64,000 nucleotides of DNA from DIGJ01 sp041739345 (lineage in GTDB: Bacteria; Bacillota; Clostridia; Lachnospirales; Lachnospiraceae), in contig JBGSNZ010000038.1 in the NCBI GenBank assembly GCA_041739345.1, positions 62,001-126,000 on the forward strand, in the 5' to 3' direction. Below, piece after piece: positions 18,427 through 27,243 of this stretch (position 1 is the first letter of the stretch; each line of letters begins with the position of its first letter). The notes under the pieces are model-generated. The model had not been told where the DNA came from, did not search any database, and was given only the letters and a program-made list of their open reading frames with translations. Both the position numbers and the translations under genes were made by a program.

Positions 18427-18485
18427 AAAAAATGAGCCAAACAAAACACATGTGATTGTTTATCACATGCCCTTTGCTTGACTCA
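18427..18485 (-). promoter_or_regulatory. GlpP-controlled leader terminator of the glp operon
   Basis: Between glpP and the GlpA-like gene the minus strand has a long stem, GATGAGTC... pairing with GGCTCATT and an inner TGTGA/TCACA, followed directly by TTTTTT. Such a terminator in front of the glp genes is the known target type of GlpP, which binds the leader when glycerol 3-phosphate is present and lets transcription continue. Confidence 0.85.
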
Positions 18486-18515
18486 TCTCTCTAGCAATAA
18501 CATTATAAATTTATT

Positions 18516-19082
18516 TTATAAAAACCATACCGACTCATCCGTACTTGAAATTGAAACAGCACCTGCCGATAAGGCATTCATAACATCTTCTTTATCTTGA
18601 ATTAATCCACCTGCGATAATTGGTATACGTGTCATTCCGCATATCTTTTGAATAACCTTTGGCATAACGCCTGGTAAAATCTCAATTAAATCTGGTTTGA
18701 CTTGATTCCCAAGCTTTTCTATATTTTGAAATGCCATAGAATCAATTACAAACAAACGAAGTACCGTGAATAATTTGAGTTCTTTTGCTCGTTTTACAAG
18801 TGCTGGCTTGGTAGTAATAATTCCATCCGCCAGTGTATACTCTTTAATATAATCCACTGAAATTTCCTTGTTGCTAAGTCCAGTTACTAAATCTAGATGT
18901 ACCAATGCCATCCGTCCAGAATCCTTTATCCGTTCTACTATTTTTGCAATACTGCAAACATCACCAAACAAAATAAAGACTATTTTACTGTCCGACTCCA
19001 AACATCGTCCCAGACCCTTTTCATCTTTTACAGCAGTTATAATAGGACAATCCTCTAATAATTCTTGAATCTGTGTTTTCAT
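18516..19082 (-). CDS. glpP: Glycerol-3-phosphate responsive antiterminator GlpP
   Basis: A 188-residue GlpP family protein: an (alpha/beta) fold with VHLDLVTGLS, DGIITTK and the phosphate-site region IEILPGVMP...IAGGLI. It binds glycerol 3-phosphate and the leader hairpin of the downstream genes. The ATG at 19082 is preferred over one 21 nt upstream. The upstream ATG lies inside the -35/-10 spacer of a good promoter, and neither has a ribosome site. The transcript would then start at or next to the ATG, a leaderless message. Confidence 0.9.
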   Translation of the reverse strand: MKTQIQELLEDCPIITAVKDEKGLGRCLESDSKIVFILFGDVCSIAKIVERIKDSGRMALVHLDLVTGLSNKEISVDYIKEYTLADGIITTKPALVKRAKELKLFTVLRLFVIDSMAFQNIEKLGNQVKPDLIEILPGVMPKVIQKICGMTRIPIIAGGLIQDKEDVMNALSAGAVSISSTDESVWFL

Positions 19083-19088
19083 ATCTAT

Positions 19089-19117
19089 ATTATACCCTAT
19101 CATTTTATAACTTTCAA
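19089..19117 (-). promoter_or_regulatory. Sigma-A promoter of glpP
   Basis: On the minus strand TTGAAA (19112-19117), a 17-nt spacer and a perfect TATAAT (19089-19094). The expected start point falls 6-8 nt on, at about 19082, the first base of the glpP ATG. Confidence 0.7.
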
Positions 19118-19175
19118 GAAAGTTTTCAACAAGATTCGCTCTATTCTCCAGGGTATACCTTCACCTTTCGAATCT

Positions 19176-21233
19176 TTAGACTAGCAGACCTCCAATTTGA
19201 TATACTAAAGTTGCAGCACACCATGCAACCAAAAGTTGGAATCCAACCGAAGCTAAGGTCCACTTTGTAGAATTCAATTCTCTTTTGATGGTGGCAATCG
19301 TCGCTATACATGGTGTATATAATAGACAAAATACCATGAATGCATAGGCATTAAGAGCTGAAAATCCCTGACTGGTTAATGCATTCGACATTTGAAGCAT
19401 GCCACTCGCCCCGTTCACATTATTGATTCCAAATAATACCGCCATACTGGAAACAACAACTTCTTTTGCCGCTATTCCTGAGATTAAGGATAGGACTATT
19501 TGCCACATGCCAAGACCAGCTGGTTTTAATACTGGAACAAGCACTTTACCTATTATCGCTCCAAAGCTTTCGCTCATATTGGTAACAAGCCCTGTCGGTC
19601 CAAAATTGAGCATTGTCCATACAATAATGGATGCGATAAAGATGGTAGTTCCTGCTTTGGTAAGATAATCTTTCACCTTTTCCCAGACATAAATAAAAAT
19701 TGTTCTTATATTAGGTACTTTATACTCTGGAAGCTCAATTAGTAACGTATTTATTTCCTTTACTTTACTACATTTGTTCATTATTAAAGCTATCCCTATC
19801 GCAACAGCGACCCCTAGTATATACATGGAAAAAGCTGCAAGTGCCGCATACCTTCCAAAGAACAGCTGAGAAAACAATACATAAATCGGAAGTCTCGCAC
19901 TGCATGACATAAATGGCGTAATAAAAATCGTGCGAAAACGATCTCTTGGGTCTTCCAATGCCCGGGAAGCCATAATAGCCGGTACACTACATCCAAAACC
20001 AAGTAACATCGGAATAAATGCTCTTCCAGAAAGACCCATTTTACCCATGAGCCCATCCATAACGTATGCAACTCTTGCCATATATCCACTGTCTTCTAAT
20101 ACCGCTAATGCAAGAAATAATATAAATATATTTGGAAGAAACGATAAAATACCACCCACACCGGCTATAATTCCATCTACTATGAGCGATGTGATGAGTT
20201 TGCTTGCCCCTAAATACGAAAGTCCATGAAGTACACTATAGGAAACCGTATCTAGCACAACTTCAAACCCGCCCTTTAAAAAATCTCCCACTGCAAATGT
20301 TAGAAAGAACACAATAGCCATGATTCCTAGAAAAACTGGCACTCCAAAGATTCGATGTGTCAATACCTTATCTACCTTGTCAGTGGCTGCAGCTTTTGTA
20401 TCTTTATTTACTAAAACTTCCTCCATTATTTCTTCTATAAAATCATACTTTTCATTGATGATCTGTGATTCATACGAATGTTCAATAATATCTCCACATT
20501 CAATATGGTACAGCTCCATTATTTCAGCATCCATCTCTAACAGCTTAATTGCATGCCATCTCATATTTAATAAATCTGGATATGTATTGGTAAGTCTTTC
20601 CGTAATTATATCAATCTTATCTTCAATTTCATCTGAATAAACAATGGTATATTCTCTATGATGCTGGTGTCTGTGTTTACCGCTTAGTTCTTTATTCTGT
20701 AATTGGTGATGATGTTCTAAATTACTGTCCATTATCTTTCTTTTATGATGGGCTACCGTATGCATCAAAATATCAAGTCCTGTTTTCTTTCTAGCAGAAA
20801 CAGGAATACAGGGGATTCCAAGCATTTCTGGCAAGCGGTGGAGGTCAATTTCCATTCCTCGCTCTTCTACAATATCCATCATATTTAATGCAAGAATGAC
20901 CGGTTTCCCCAATTCAATTAACTGAAGAGTAAGGTATAAATTGCGTTCTAAGCTAGAAGCATCTGCTACATCTACAATGACATCCACATCTTCTCCTAAG
21001 ATATACTGTCGACTGAGCTTTTCTTCCATCGTATAGGAAGTAAGACTATAGATACCCGGAAGATCTACCATATTGAAGTGATGCTCATGATACTTCATAG
21101 CTCCTTCCTTCTTCTCAACCGTAACTCCTGGCCAGTTTGCTACCTTTAGTTTTGCTCCTGTATATGCATTAAAAAGTGTAGTTTTTCCGCAATTAGGATT
21201 TCCGATAAACGCTACATTTAGCTCTTTTCTCAT
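19176..21233 (-). CDS. feoB: Ferrous iron transporter FeoB
   Basis: A 685-residue Fe(II) uptake protein. The N-terminal G domain shows FIGNPNCGKTTLFN (G1), VDLPGIYSL (G3) and NMMD (G4). A His-rich stretch near residues 170-195 (HHHQL, HRHQHH) follows and may bind metal. The membrane part carries the two Gate motifs, including GFGCSVPAIMA and FCLLYTPCIAT. Its start overlaps the feoA stop by 4 nt (ATGA). Confidence 0.97.
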   Translation of the reverse strand: MRKELNVAFIGNPNCGKTTLFNAYTGAKLKVANWPGVTVEKKEGAMKYHEHHFNMVDLPGIYSLTSYTMEEKLSRQYILGEDVDVIVDVADASSLERNLYLTLQLIELGKPVILALNMMDIVEERGMEIDLHRLPEMLGIPCIPVSARKKTGLDILMHTVAHHKRKIMDSNLEHHHQLQNKELSGKHRHQHHREYTIVYSDEIEDKIDIITERLTNTYPDLLNMRWHAIKLLEMDAEIMELYHIECGDIIEHSYESQIINEKYDFIEEIMEEVLVNKDTKAAATDKVDKVLTHRIFGVPVFLGIMAIVFFLTFAVGDFLKGGFEVVLDTVSYSVLHGLSYLGASKLITSLIVDGIIAGVGGILSFLPNIFILFLALAVLEDSGYMARVAYVMDGLMGKMGLSGRAFIPMLLGFGCSVPAIMASRALEDPRDRFRTIFITPFMSCSARLPIYVLFSQLFFGRYAALAAFSMYILGVAVAIGIALIMNKCSKVKEINTLLIELPEYKVPNIRTIFIYVWEKVKDYLTKAGTTIFIASIIVWTMLNFGPTGLVTNMSESFGAIIGKVLVPVLKPAGLGMWQIVLSLISGIAAKEVVVSSMAVLFGINNVNGASGMLQMSNALTSQGFSALNAYAFMVFCLLYTPCIATIATIKRELNSTKWTLASVGFQLLVAWCAATLVYQIGGLLV

Positions 21234-21457
21234 GCTGCCTCCTCCCGAACTAATATAGCATCTGCAATTTTGGCGCCAATCGCCAATCGTGTTCCTCGAA
21301 CCATAAAAATTACTGTGCCGCTCTTTTTATTATTAAGTATAGTAATCTTTGTTCCAACAGTAAGTCCCAGCGCCTCTAATCTTCTTAACGTGGACCCTTC
21401 CATTTGCAAGGATTCTACAACATAAATATTACCGATGATACCATTTAGAACACTCAT
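21230..21457 (-). CDS. feoA: FeoA domain protein
   Basis: A 75-residue SH3-like FeoA protein with RRLEALGLTVGTKITIL and the typical ending RGTRLAIGAKIADAILV. It supports FeoB in ferrous iron uptake. A Fur box lies 16 nt upstream of the ATG, so expression should rise when iron is scarce. Confidence 0.95.
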   Translation of the reverse strand: MSVLNGIIGNIYVVESLQMEGSTLRRLEALGLTVGTKITILNNKKSGTVIFMVRGTRLAIGAKIADAILVREEAA

Positions 21458-21473
21458 ATGCCACCTCTTTTAT

Positions 21474-21488
21474 TGATAACGATTATCA
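21474..21488. promoter_or_regulatory. Fur box in front of feoAB
   Basis: TGATAACGATTATCA is a 7-1-7 Fur operator differing by one base from a perfect palindrome. It stands just upstream of feoA and 119 nt from the divergent RACo-like gene. Confidence 0.85.
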
Positions 21489-21606
21489 TTTACTTTATTT
21501 AATATTACTACCCTCTTCTTTTCTTGTCAACCCCTCTTGATTAAAATCTAACCATACAGTAAAGTATAATAAACAAATGCGTACATGTATCGCAGTAGGA
21601 GGCTAT

Positions 21607-22803
21607 ATGAAGATTTGTATCGATATCGGAACTACTACAATTGCCATTTCAGCGATTGATAGTCGCACAAATTTGCGAATTGAAGAGACTATATTAAATG
21701 AACAACGTTTTTTTGGTGTGGATGTCATATCCCGCATTAAAGCTTCTATGGAAGGTTCTGGAAAAATGCTTCAATCTTTAATACAAAAAAATTTGCTGAA
21801 AGGAATTGACTCCATTATACGGAAGTTTGGAAGCACAAAAAAAGACGTAGAATCGATTATAATTGCTGCTAATACTACGATGGTTCATTTACTCCTTGGG
21901 TATTCTTGTGATGGCCTTGCAGCCTATCCTTTTGAGCCGGTAACATTAGATACTCTTACACTCACTGCAAATGAAGTACTCGGAGTTGATGACTTTTCAT
22001 GCTCTCTCATTATCCTACCAGGTATTTCTGCCTTTGTGGGAGGAGATATCGTATCTGGTCTATATGCCATAAATATGGACAAATCCGATAAGCTCAGCTT
22101 TTTCTTAGATTTAGGAACAAACGGTGAAATGGCACTTGGAAACAAGGATCGAATTTTGACAACTTCTACCGCTGCCGGACCAGCGTTTGAAGGTGGCAAT
22201 ATTAAATATGGAATTGCAGCTATTAAGGGAGCCATTTATCAGTTAGAAATCATAGACGCACAGGCAAAATTTAAAACTATACAATATGGACGTCCACTTG
22301 GTCTTTGTGGAAGTGGAATCATCGAGCTTACATCTGAACTATTAGAAAATAGGTTCATTGATAAGACCGGTCTTCTTTGTGACTCCTATTTTCAGGATGG
22401 ATTTCCAGTCACCAAAGCGGCGAATGGCGCCGAAAACATCCGTTTTTTTCAAGCGGATATCCGAGAAGTACAGATGGCAAAATCCGCGATTCGCGCAGGG
22501 ATAACTCTTCTTTGCAAAGAATATGGATGTAGCGAATCTGATATTGAAGCTGTTTATCTTTGTGGCTCATTTGGAAGTGCAACCAATCTAAAAAAAGCCA
22601 TCAATATAGGTCTATTGCCACTCAGTTTTGTAGATAAGATAATGCTTGCTGGTAATACTTCTTTGCTAGGCACGATTCAATATGCAAGCGATTTAAACGC
22701 TCCAAAACGTCTCTCTCATATAAAAGAAAAATCCGATGTATTTTATCTTGCCAATACACCGGATTTTGAAACAGAATTTATTTCACAACTAAATTTTGAA
22801 TAG
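21607..22803 (+). CDS. Stand-alone RACo-like ASKHA ATPase (DUF4445), no ferredoxin domain
   Basis: A 398-residue protein. The start CIDIGTTTIAIS is the phosphate-1 motif of the actin/Hsp70 ATPase superfamily; DLGTNGEMALG, TSTAAGPAFEGG and LCGSFGSA complete the nucleotide site. It matches the C-terminal part of RACo, the ATPase that reactivates corrinoid proteins, but the N-terminal [2Fe-2S] domain is absent. The ATG at 21607 has AGGAGG upstream. No corrinoid protein or methyltransferase gene is nearby, so the client is unknown. Confidence 0.85.
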   Translation: MKICIDIGTTTIAISAIDSRTNLRIEETILNEQRFFGVDVISRIKASMEGSGKMLQSLIQKNLLKGIDSIIRKFGSTKKDVESIIIAANTTMVHLLLGYSCDGLAAYPFEPVTLDTLTLTANEVLGVDDFSCSLIILPGISAFVGGDIVSGLYAINMDKSDKLSFFLDLGTNGEMALGNKDRILTTSTAAGPAFEGGNIKYGIAAIKGAIYQLEIIDAQAKFKTIQYGRPLGLCGSGIIELTSELLENRFIDKTGLLCDSYFQDGFPVTKAANGAENIRFFQADIREVQMAKSAIRAGITLLCKEYGCSESDIEAVYLCGSFGSATNLKKAINIGLLPLSFVDKIMLAGNTSLLGTIQYASDLNAPKRLSHIKEKSDVFYLANTPDFETEFISQLNFE

Positions 22804-22830
22804 GCGGTTAGCTATCCATATTTACTATAC

Positions 22831-23511
22831 TTATTTTACAAAAGTTAGCTCTGCAAATGGTCCATCCTTATAACCAATATATATTAATTCTTTATTTTGA
22901 CTTGATTCATAAATATTTGCTCCGAGCATATGAATGCTATTACTAAAGTTCATACTTGCCAAAGTACCTTCCTCATAAAGAATCTGCCCAACCATTTCAT
23001 ACCCCATTTTTTTTGGTAGATTATCTTTCATATTATAATTGGAATGCCAATATAAATGGTCATTTACCATAACGGATGGATACCAAGCCTCAGGTAACTC
23101 TTTTTTTAAGGAAGTGCATGCAGACCATTTAGAATGTACCGTATAGCCATTGCCATTCAAATATTTCAGATAGATAACCTCCTTTTCATCTGATTCATAT
23201 ATTTTTGAACCAATATAAACATTATAGTTAACCTCGGATGAATTTGTTGGCAAACTGCTTTCTACGCAAGCAGTTTCAACCGTTCCTTTAAATACAATAT
23301 TCTCAGGTTCAACAATTGATTCAAATCGGTCCGATTGATAATATACTCCATCAAAATACAGTGTCGGCCAATCTAGTGAATCGGCTGATTCATTTGCCAA
23401 ATCATTCATACTTGCTTCGTCTAAAGTCAGGACATTCTCATTTTTTTGACAAGCTAGTAAAATGGTGCATATTATTAAACATGTAAGTGCCAGTAATAAT
23501 CGATTATTCAT
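22831..23511 (-). CDS. Lipoprotein of unknown function
   Basis: A 226-residue exported lipoprotein. A short basic start and hydrophobic segment end in the lipobox LLAC, with Cys at about residue 21. The remainder is beta-rich with two similar halves, each containing a Y-x-G-S/A-x-I-YES pattern (NVYIGSKIYES and LGANIYESSQ). The ATG at 23511 is preferred to the GTG three codons upstream because of the AAAGGGG site. No family recognised. Confidence 0.75.
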   Translation of the reverse strand: MNNRLLLALTCLIICTILLACQKNENVLTLDEASMNDLANESADSLDWPTLYFDGVYYQSDRFESIVEPENIVFKGTVETACVESSLPTNSSEVNYNVYIGSKIYESDEKEVIYLKYLNGNGYTVHSKWSACTSLKKELPEAWYPSVMVNDHLYWHSNYNMKDNLPKKMGYEMVGQILYEEGTLASMNFSNSIHMLGANIYESSQNKELIYIGYKDGPFAELTFVK

Positions 23512-23597
23512 AAGATACACCCCTTTATAACTTTCTATTTCAATGAATTTATATTATGACAAGTACTACGTGATGAAACAAAATCATAGAATAAAAT

Positions 23598-24221
23598 TTA
23601 ATCAAGTTTTGAAAAAATACAACCACAGTAATTCTGACGATATAACTCATATTCTTTGGAAAGTTGCGTCGAACGTTTATATCCATTTTTCTTTTTAAAG
23701 TCGGAAGGTAGATAGGCTACGCCAAGCTCGTTTGCTATTTTGTTTCCAATTTCATTTAGTTTTTGTGCATTTTTAAGCGGGCTAATGGATAAGGTCGTCG
23801 TAAAATAATCAAAGTTACCTTCCTTTGCATTGACTCCCGCTTCCTTTAGTCGAAGTTCATAACACAGAAAACAGCGTTCGCCGCCTTCTGGAAGATCTTC
23901 CTTTCCCTTTGCCATTTCATAAAAACGCTCTGGATCATAGTTGCCTTCTATCATTTTAATTGGATAGGTTACTTTATAATTCAGCGCTTCGATTAATCTT
24001 TTTTGCTCTTCTACTCGCGTTTCATATTCCATTTTAGGTGAAATATTCGGGTTATAATAAAATAAAGTAATATGAAAGAATTCTGCCAAATATTCTAAAC
24101 AGTAACTACTACAAGGCGCACAACAACTATGTAAAAATAGCGTTGGTACTCTATTTTCTTTTTGATTCTTTTCAATTATTTTTTCTAATTCTTTTTGATA
24201 ATTTATCGTTTCTTGATTCAT
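23598..24221 (-). CDS. queH: Epoxyqueuosine reductase QueH
   Basis: A 207-residue DUF208/QueH protein that reduces epoxyqueuosine to queuosine in tRNA. The N-terminal HSCCAPCSSYCLEYL and the central RCFLCYELRL provide the cysteines for the [4Fe-4S] cluster and redox pair; FTTTLSISPLKN is also typical. It complements tgt at 7.1 kb. Confidence 0.93.
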   Translation of the reverse strand: MNQETINYQKELEKIIEKNQKENRVPTLFLHSCCAPCSSYCLEYLAEFFHITLFYYNPNISPKMEYETRVEEQKRLIEALNYKVTYPIKMIEGNYDPERFYEMAKGKEDLPEGGERCFLCYELRLKEAGVNAKEGNFDYFTTTLSISPLKNAQKLNEIGNKIANELGVAYLPSDFKKKNGYKRSTQLSKEYELYRQNYCGCIFSKLD

Positions 24222-24405
24222 AATGCTCCATTTCTATCAAATGCTCTCTATTTATGCTACAATACTTACGTATTTTATTGCCCTAAAAAAAAGATACCAT
24301 ATTTTTTTAAATAATTGAAGACATTTTAAAAATCATTTCGTTATAGATTATGAGAACCAAACAAGGGAGGCGGAGAAAATAAATTCAACTCAATATTTTG
24401 CACAG

Positions 24406-24882
24406 TTGATGGATCGATATAGTAATCTGGTCTATTCTATCTGCTACAAAATTACAAACAATTGTTTTGATGCACAGGATCTGGCACAGGAAACGTTTCT
24501 TTCCGTATATAAAAATCTCCCCTCCTTTGACGGAGAGAATGAACGGGCCTGGATCAGCAAAATTGCAACCAACAAATGCTTGGACTATACAAAAAGTGCC
24601 GGAAAGCGAAGTCTTCCAACCGATGATGAATATTTTAAGGGGATTGAAAGCCGTGGACCAACACCAGAAGATGCATTACTTGAAAAAGATGATAAGGAAC
24701 GCATTTTGACGCTTTGTAAAACTTTAAAGCCCCCCTATGATGAAATTGCAACTAGTTATTTTTATTACGAAATGACGGTTGCTGAAATCGCGACAAAATC
24801 GGGCAAAAAGATAAAAACCATTCAAACACAGATTTATCGTGCAAAGAACTTATTAAAAAGCAAATGGAGAAAGGAGATATAG
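24406..24882 (+). CDS. ECF-type RNA polymerase sigma factor
   Basis: A sigma-70 family group 4 factor. Region 2 reads MDRYSNLVYSICYKITNN...AQDLAQETFLSVYKNL, and region 4 ends with the helix-turn-helix MTVAEIATKSGKKIKTIQTQIYRAK. The listed TTG (and the ATG after it) lacks a ribosome site; GGGAGG lies 8 nt before an in-frame ATA at 24379 that would add NSTQYFAQL-like sequence normally present in the family. It is the first gene of a four-gene operon with its anti-sigma factor 2 nt downstream. Confidence 0.88.
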   Translation: MMDRYSNLVYSICYKITNNCFDAQDLAQETFLSVYKNLPSFDGENERAWISKIATNKCLDYTKSAGKRSLPTDDEYFKGIESRGPTPEDALLEKDDKERILTLCKTLKPPYDEIATSYFYYEMTVAEIATKSGKKIKTIQTQIYRAKNLLKSKWRKEI

Positions 24883-24884
24883 TC

Positions 24885-25364
24885 ATGGAAAATAAACATA
24901 TTAATAAAGAATTATTAAACAGATACCATAACAATCAATTATCATCCGAAGAAACTGCTTCTCTTCTAAAACATATCTCCGAATGTACATATTGTGCCGA
25001 TTTATTTGCAGAAAGTTTCATTGAAAACGATTGTATCATCCCTGCACCAAAGACTCTAAAAGAAAGCATTTTGGTTCATGTTGCAAAAAAGAAATCGAAT
25101 GCTTCCAAACGTCAGCTCTTTTTCTACAGTATGCGGGTATGTACTGCAATGTGTGGTGCACTTTTCCTTTTATTTTCAACTTCTTGGAAAGATGCTATGA
25201 TTTCTAATTCACCTTCTACCTATACCGATGCTGGCGCTGATACATTCATGGATAACATGAACGAGTCGATGTTCCAATTTACTAATCAAATAAATGAAAC
25301 AATGAATACACTTATTTACAATAAACAAATAAAGAATAATGATGGAGGTAACAATAATGATTAA
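24885..25364 (+). CDS. Zinc-finger anti-sigma factor
   Basis: A 159-residue protein with the anti-sigma zinc motif HISECTYC (H-x3-C-x2-C) near residue 30, one membrane helix (about residues 80-100) and an extracytoplasmic tail. It should hold the sigma factor encoded 2 nt upstream. The ATG at 24885 follows AAGGAG. The stop overlaps the next gene by 8 nt, a sign of coupled translation. Confidence 0.85.
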   Translation: MENKHINKELLNRYHNNQLSSEETASLLKHISECTYCADLFAESFIENDCIIPAPKTLKESILVHVAKKKSNASKRQLFFYSMRVCTAMCGALFLLFSTSWKDAMISNSPSTYTDAGADTFMDNMNESMFQFTNQINETMNTLIYNKQIKNNDGGNNND

Positions 25365-25989
25365 ACGAAAAGGAAAATTTTTAACATTCTGTTTTTCCAT
25401 GATACCAGGGGCTGGTCATATGTATCTTGGATTTATGAAAATGGGAATCTCTCTAATGACAATGCTTTGCGGAACGTTGTTTTTTGCTGCTATTTTACGG
25501 ATGGAACCTATCCTATTCCTTCTGCCAATACTGTGGTTTTACAGTTTCTTTGATACAATTAATAAAAATTCCATGAAAGATGAAGACTTCTACCAAATAG
25601 AGGATCAATATTTATTTAACATAAATTTTTCCGAGCTTTCTTTACTTATGCAAGGGAAGTTTAGAAAAGTGATTGCATTAACCTTTATCTTAATTGGTGT
25701 AAGCTTGTTATTTTCCAATTTCACCTCGCTATTACGAAATATTATAGGATGGGATGCATATTATCTAATTTCAGATTATTTCGATTCGATACCTCAGCTG
25801 ATACTTGCTTTCTTCATTATTTATGCAGGCATTCGCCTAATACAGGGAAAGAAGTTTGAACTATACCATCACGAAACTATGCTTGATACAAATGCCATAA
25901 TGAAAGAAAAATCAGATCAAACTTATTCGGATGATATTACAATTACTTCGGATCAAGTAATCGTGGAAGATACAAAGGAGGAAATGTAA
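25357..25989 (+). CDS. Multi-span membrane protein of the sigma operon
   Basis: A 210-residue protein with about five hydrophobic segments. The opening FCFSMIPGAGHMYLGFMKMG is a common motif of TM2/DUF5668-type membrane proteins. A charged C-terminal tail follows. Start ATG at 25357 behind GGAGG. It is probably part of an envelope-stress output; the function is unknown. Confidence 0.75.
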   Translation: MIKRKGKFLTFCFSMIPGAGHMYLGFMKMGISLMTMLCGTLFFAAILRMEPILFLLPILWFYSFFDTINKNSMKDEDFYQIEDQYLFNINFSELSLLMQGKFRKVIALTFILIGVSLLFSNFTSLLRNIIGWDAYYLISDYFDSIPQLILAFFIIYAGIRLIQGKKFELYHHETMLDTNAIMKEKSDQTYSDDITITSDQVIVEDTKEEM

Positions 25990-26291
25990 TGAAATCTCGT
26001 AGGATAGGAACTCTTACTCTTGGTGCTACTCTTGTAGTATTTGGCTTGTTATTTATGATTCATATCTTTAGCATTGCTATTTCTTATGAATTTATTATGA
26101 AGCTTTGGCCAATCATCTTTATTTTTCTTGGAACTGAAGTACTTGTTTCTTATTTTCAGGACAAAGAAGGAAAAATCACTTATGATGGTGGGGCAATCTT
26201 TATTATGATTATGCTTACAACCTTTGCAATCGGCATGGCATGTGTGGAATGGTGTTTCAATTACGCGCAAAATTATGTAGTACTTCACTAA
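25989..26291 (+). CDS. Small membrane protein, LiaI/LiaF-like N-terminal domain
   Basis: A 100-residue protein with three hydrophobic segments. Segments like RRIGTLTLGATLVVFGLLF and LWPIIFIFLGTEVL are typical of the LiaI-LiaF/DUF5668 membrane region. Its ATG overlaps the previous stop (TAATG). Last gene of the operon. Confidence 0.75.
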   Translation: MKSRRIGTLTLGATLVVFGLLFMIHIFSIAISYEFIMKLWPIIFIFLGTEVLVSYFQDKEGKITYDGGAIFIMIMLTTFAIGMACVEWCFNYAQNYVVLH

Positions 26292-26360
26292 TCTTTTTAA
26301 CGCTCTTTGCCGATATACGCTATAACAAGATAGGCGTATAATACCAAGGAGGGTAAAGCT

Positions 26361-26993
26361 ATGAATACAAATAATATCACTGCAACAAATGTTTCTACTT
26401 ATAATGCTACCGCTTCTTCTAAATCTACTTCCGCTACAAAAAAAGAAGCATCTAAGACTGAAAAAAAGGCTGATTCTAAGAATGAACAGGCAGCCGCTGT
26501 TTATGAGTCAAGTACAAATACCAAGCAAACTGATTCCGTAAACAAAACTTATAAAAAAGATACCGCAACGATTAATCTTCTACTAAATGATTTAAATCAA
26601 AGGAAACAGCAGTTACAAGACTTAGTAGAAAAGACCTTATTAAAACAAGGTCAGACACTAGGTACTTCCAAAAGCATTTTTGATGTTTTAAAATCAGGTA
26701 ATGTCAAATTTTCGATAGAAGATATTACACAGGCGAAAGAAGATGTAGCGGAAGATGGATATTGGGGTGTGGAACAAACCTCCGAAAGACTCTATTCTTT
26801 TGCTTATGCATTAGCTGGTGGCGATCCATCCAAAGCAGACACCTTAATGAGTGCCATTGAAAAGGGCTATTCACAAGCAACAAAATCCTGGGGAGATGAG
26901 TTACCATCAATTTGTAAGCAGACTTTAGAAGCAACAAAAGAAAAAATGGATGCCTGGAAAAATGGAACCTCGGAAACAGAATCCTTAGCTTAA
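26361..26993 (+). CDS. Conserved hypothetical protein
   Basis: A 210-residue soluble protein. The first 80 residues are low-complexity (Ser, Thr, Lys, Ala). The C-terminal half, including EDGYWGVEQTSERLYSFA and GGDPSKADTL, is a conserved unit I have seen in Clostridial proteins without a known function. AAGGAGG precedes the ATG. It has its own terminator downstream. Confidence 0.75.
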   Translation: MNTNNITATNVSTYNATASSKSTSATKKEASKTEKKADSKNEQAAAVYESSTNTKQTDSVNKTYKKDTATINLLLNDLNQRKQQLQDLVEKTLLKQGQTLGTSKSIFDVLKSGNVKFSIEDITQAKEDVAEDGYWGVEQTSERLYSFAYALAGGDPSKADTLMSAIEKGYSQATKSWGDELPSICKQTLEATKEKMDAWKNGTSETESLA

Positions 26994-27024
26994 ACTGATT
27001 AAACACAAAATGATATCCTATAAA

Positions 27025-27055
27025 AGAACGCTTCCAATTGGAGGCGTTCTTTTTA
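27025..27055 (+). terminator. Intrinsic terminator
   Basis: AGAACGCTTCC pairs with GGAGGCGTTCT around a 4-nt loop, followed by TTTTTATT, 30 nt behind the hypothetical gene. Confidence 0.9.
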
Positions 27056-27243
27056 TTGTCATAGGACATTTATCTGCTATTCGTACATATTGAAAATATT
27101 TACATATTAAACAAAATCATATTTTTCTATAAAAAGTCAAACAATATAAATATTGAGAAAAACATGGCGAACTTTTCAATTTTACGCATTTTTTAGTTAT
27201 CCTTGCTCGTTAATTTATAGAAAAAGAAAGAGGTACAGCAATT

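Noticed and set aside
27060..27243. Possible Rex operator ahead of adhE
   Set aside because: Only a loose half site (TTAAACAA) is present; the TTGTTAA-like left half is missing.
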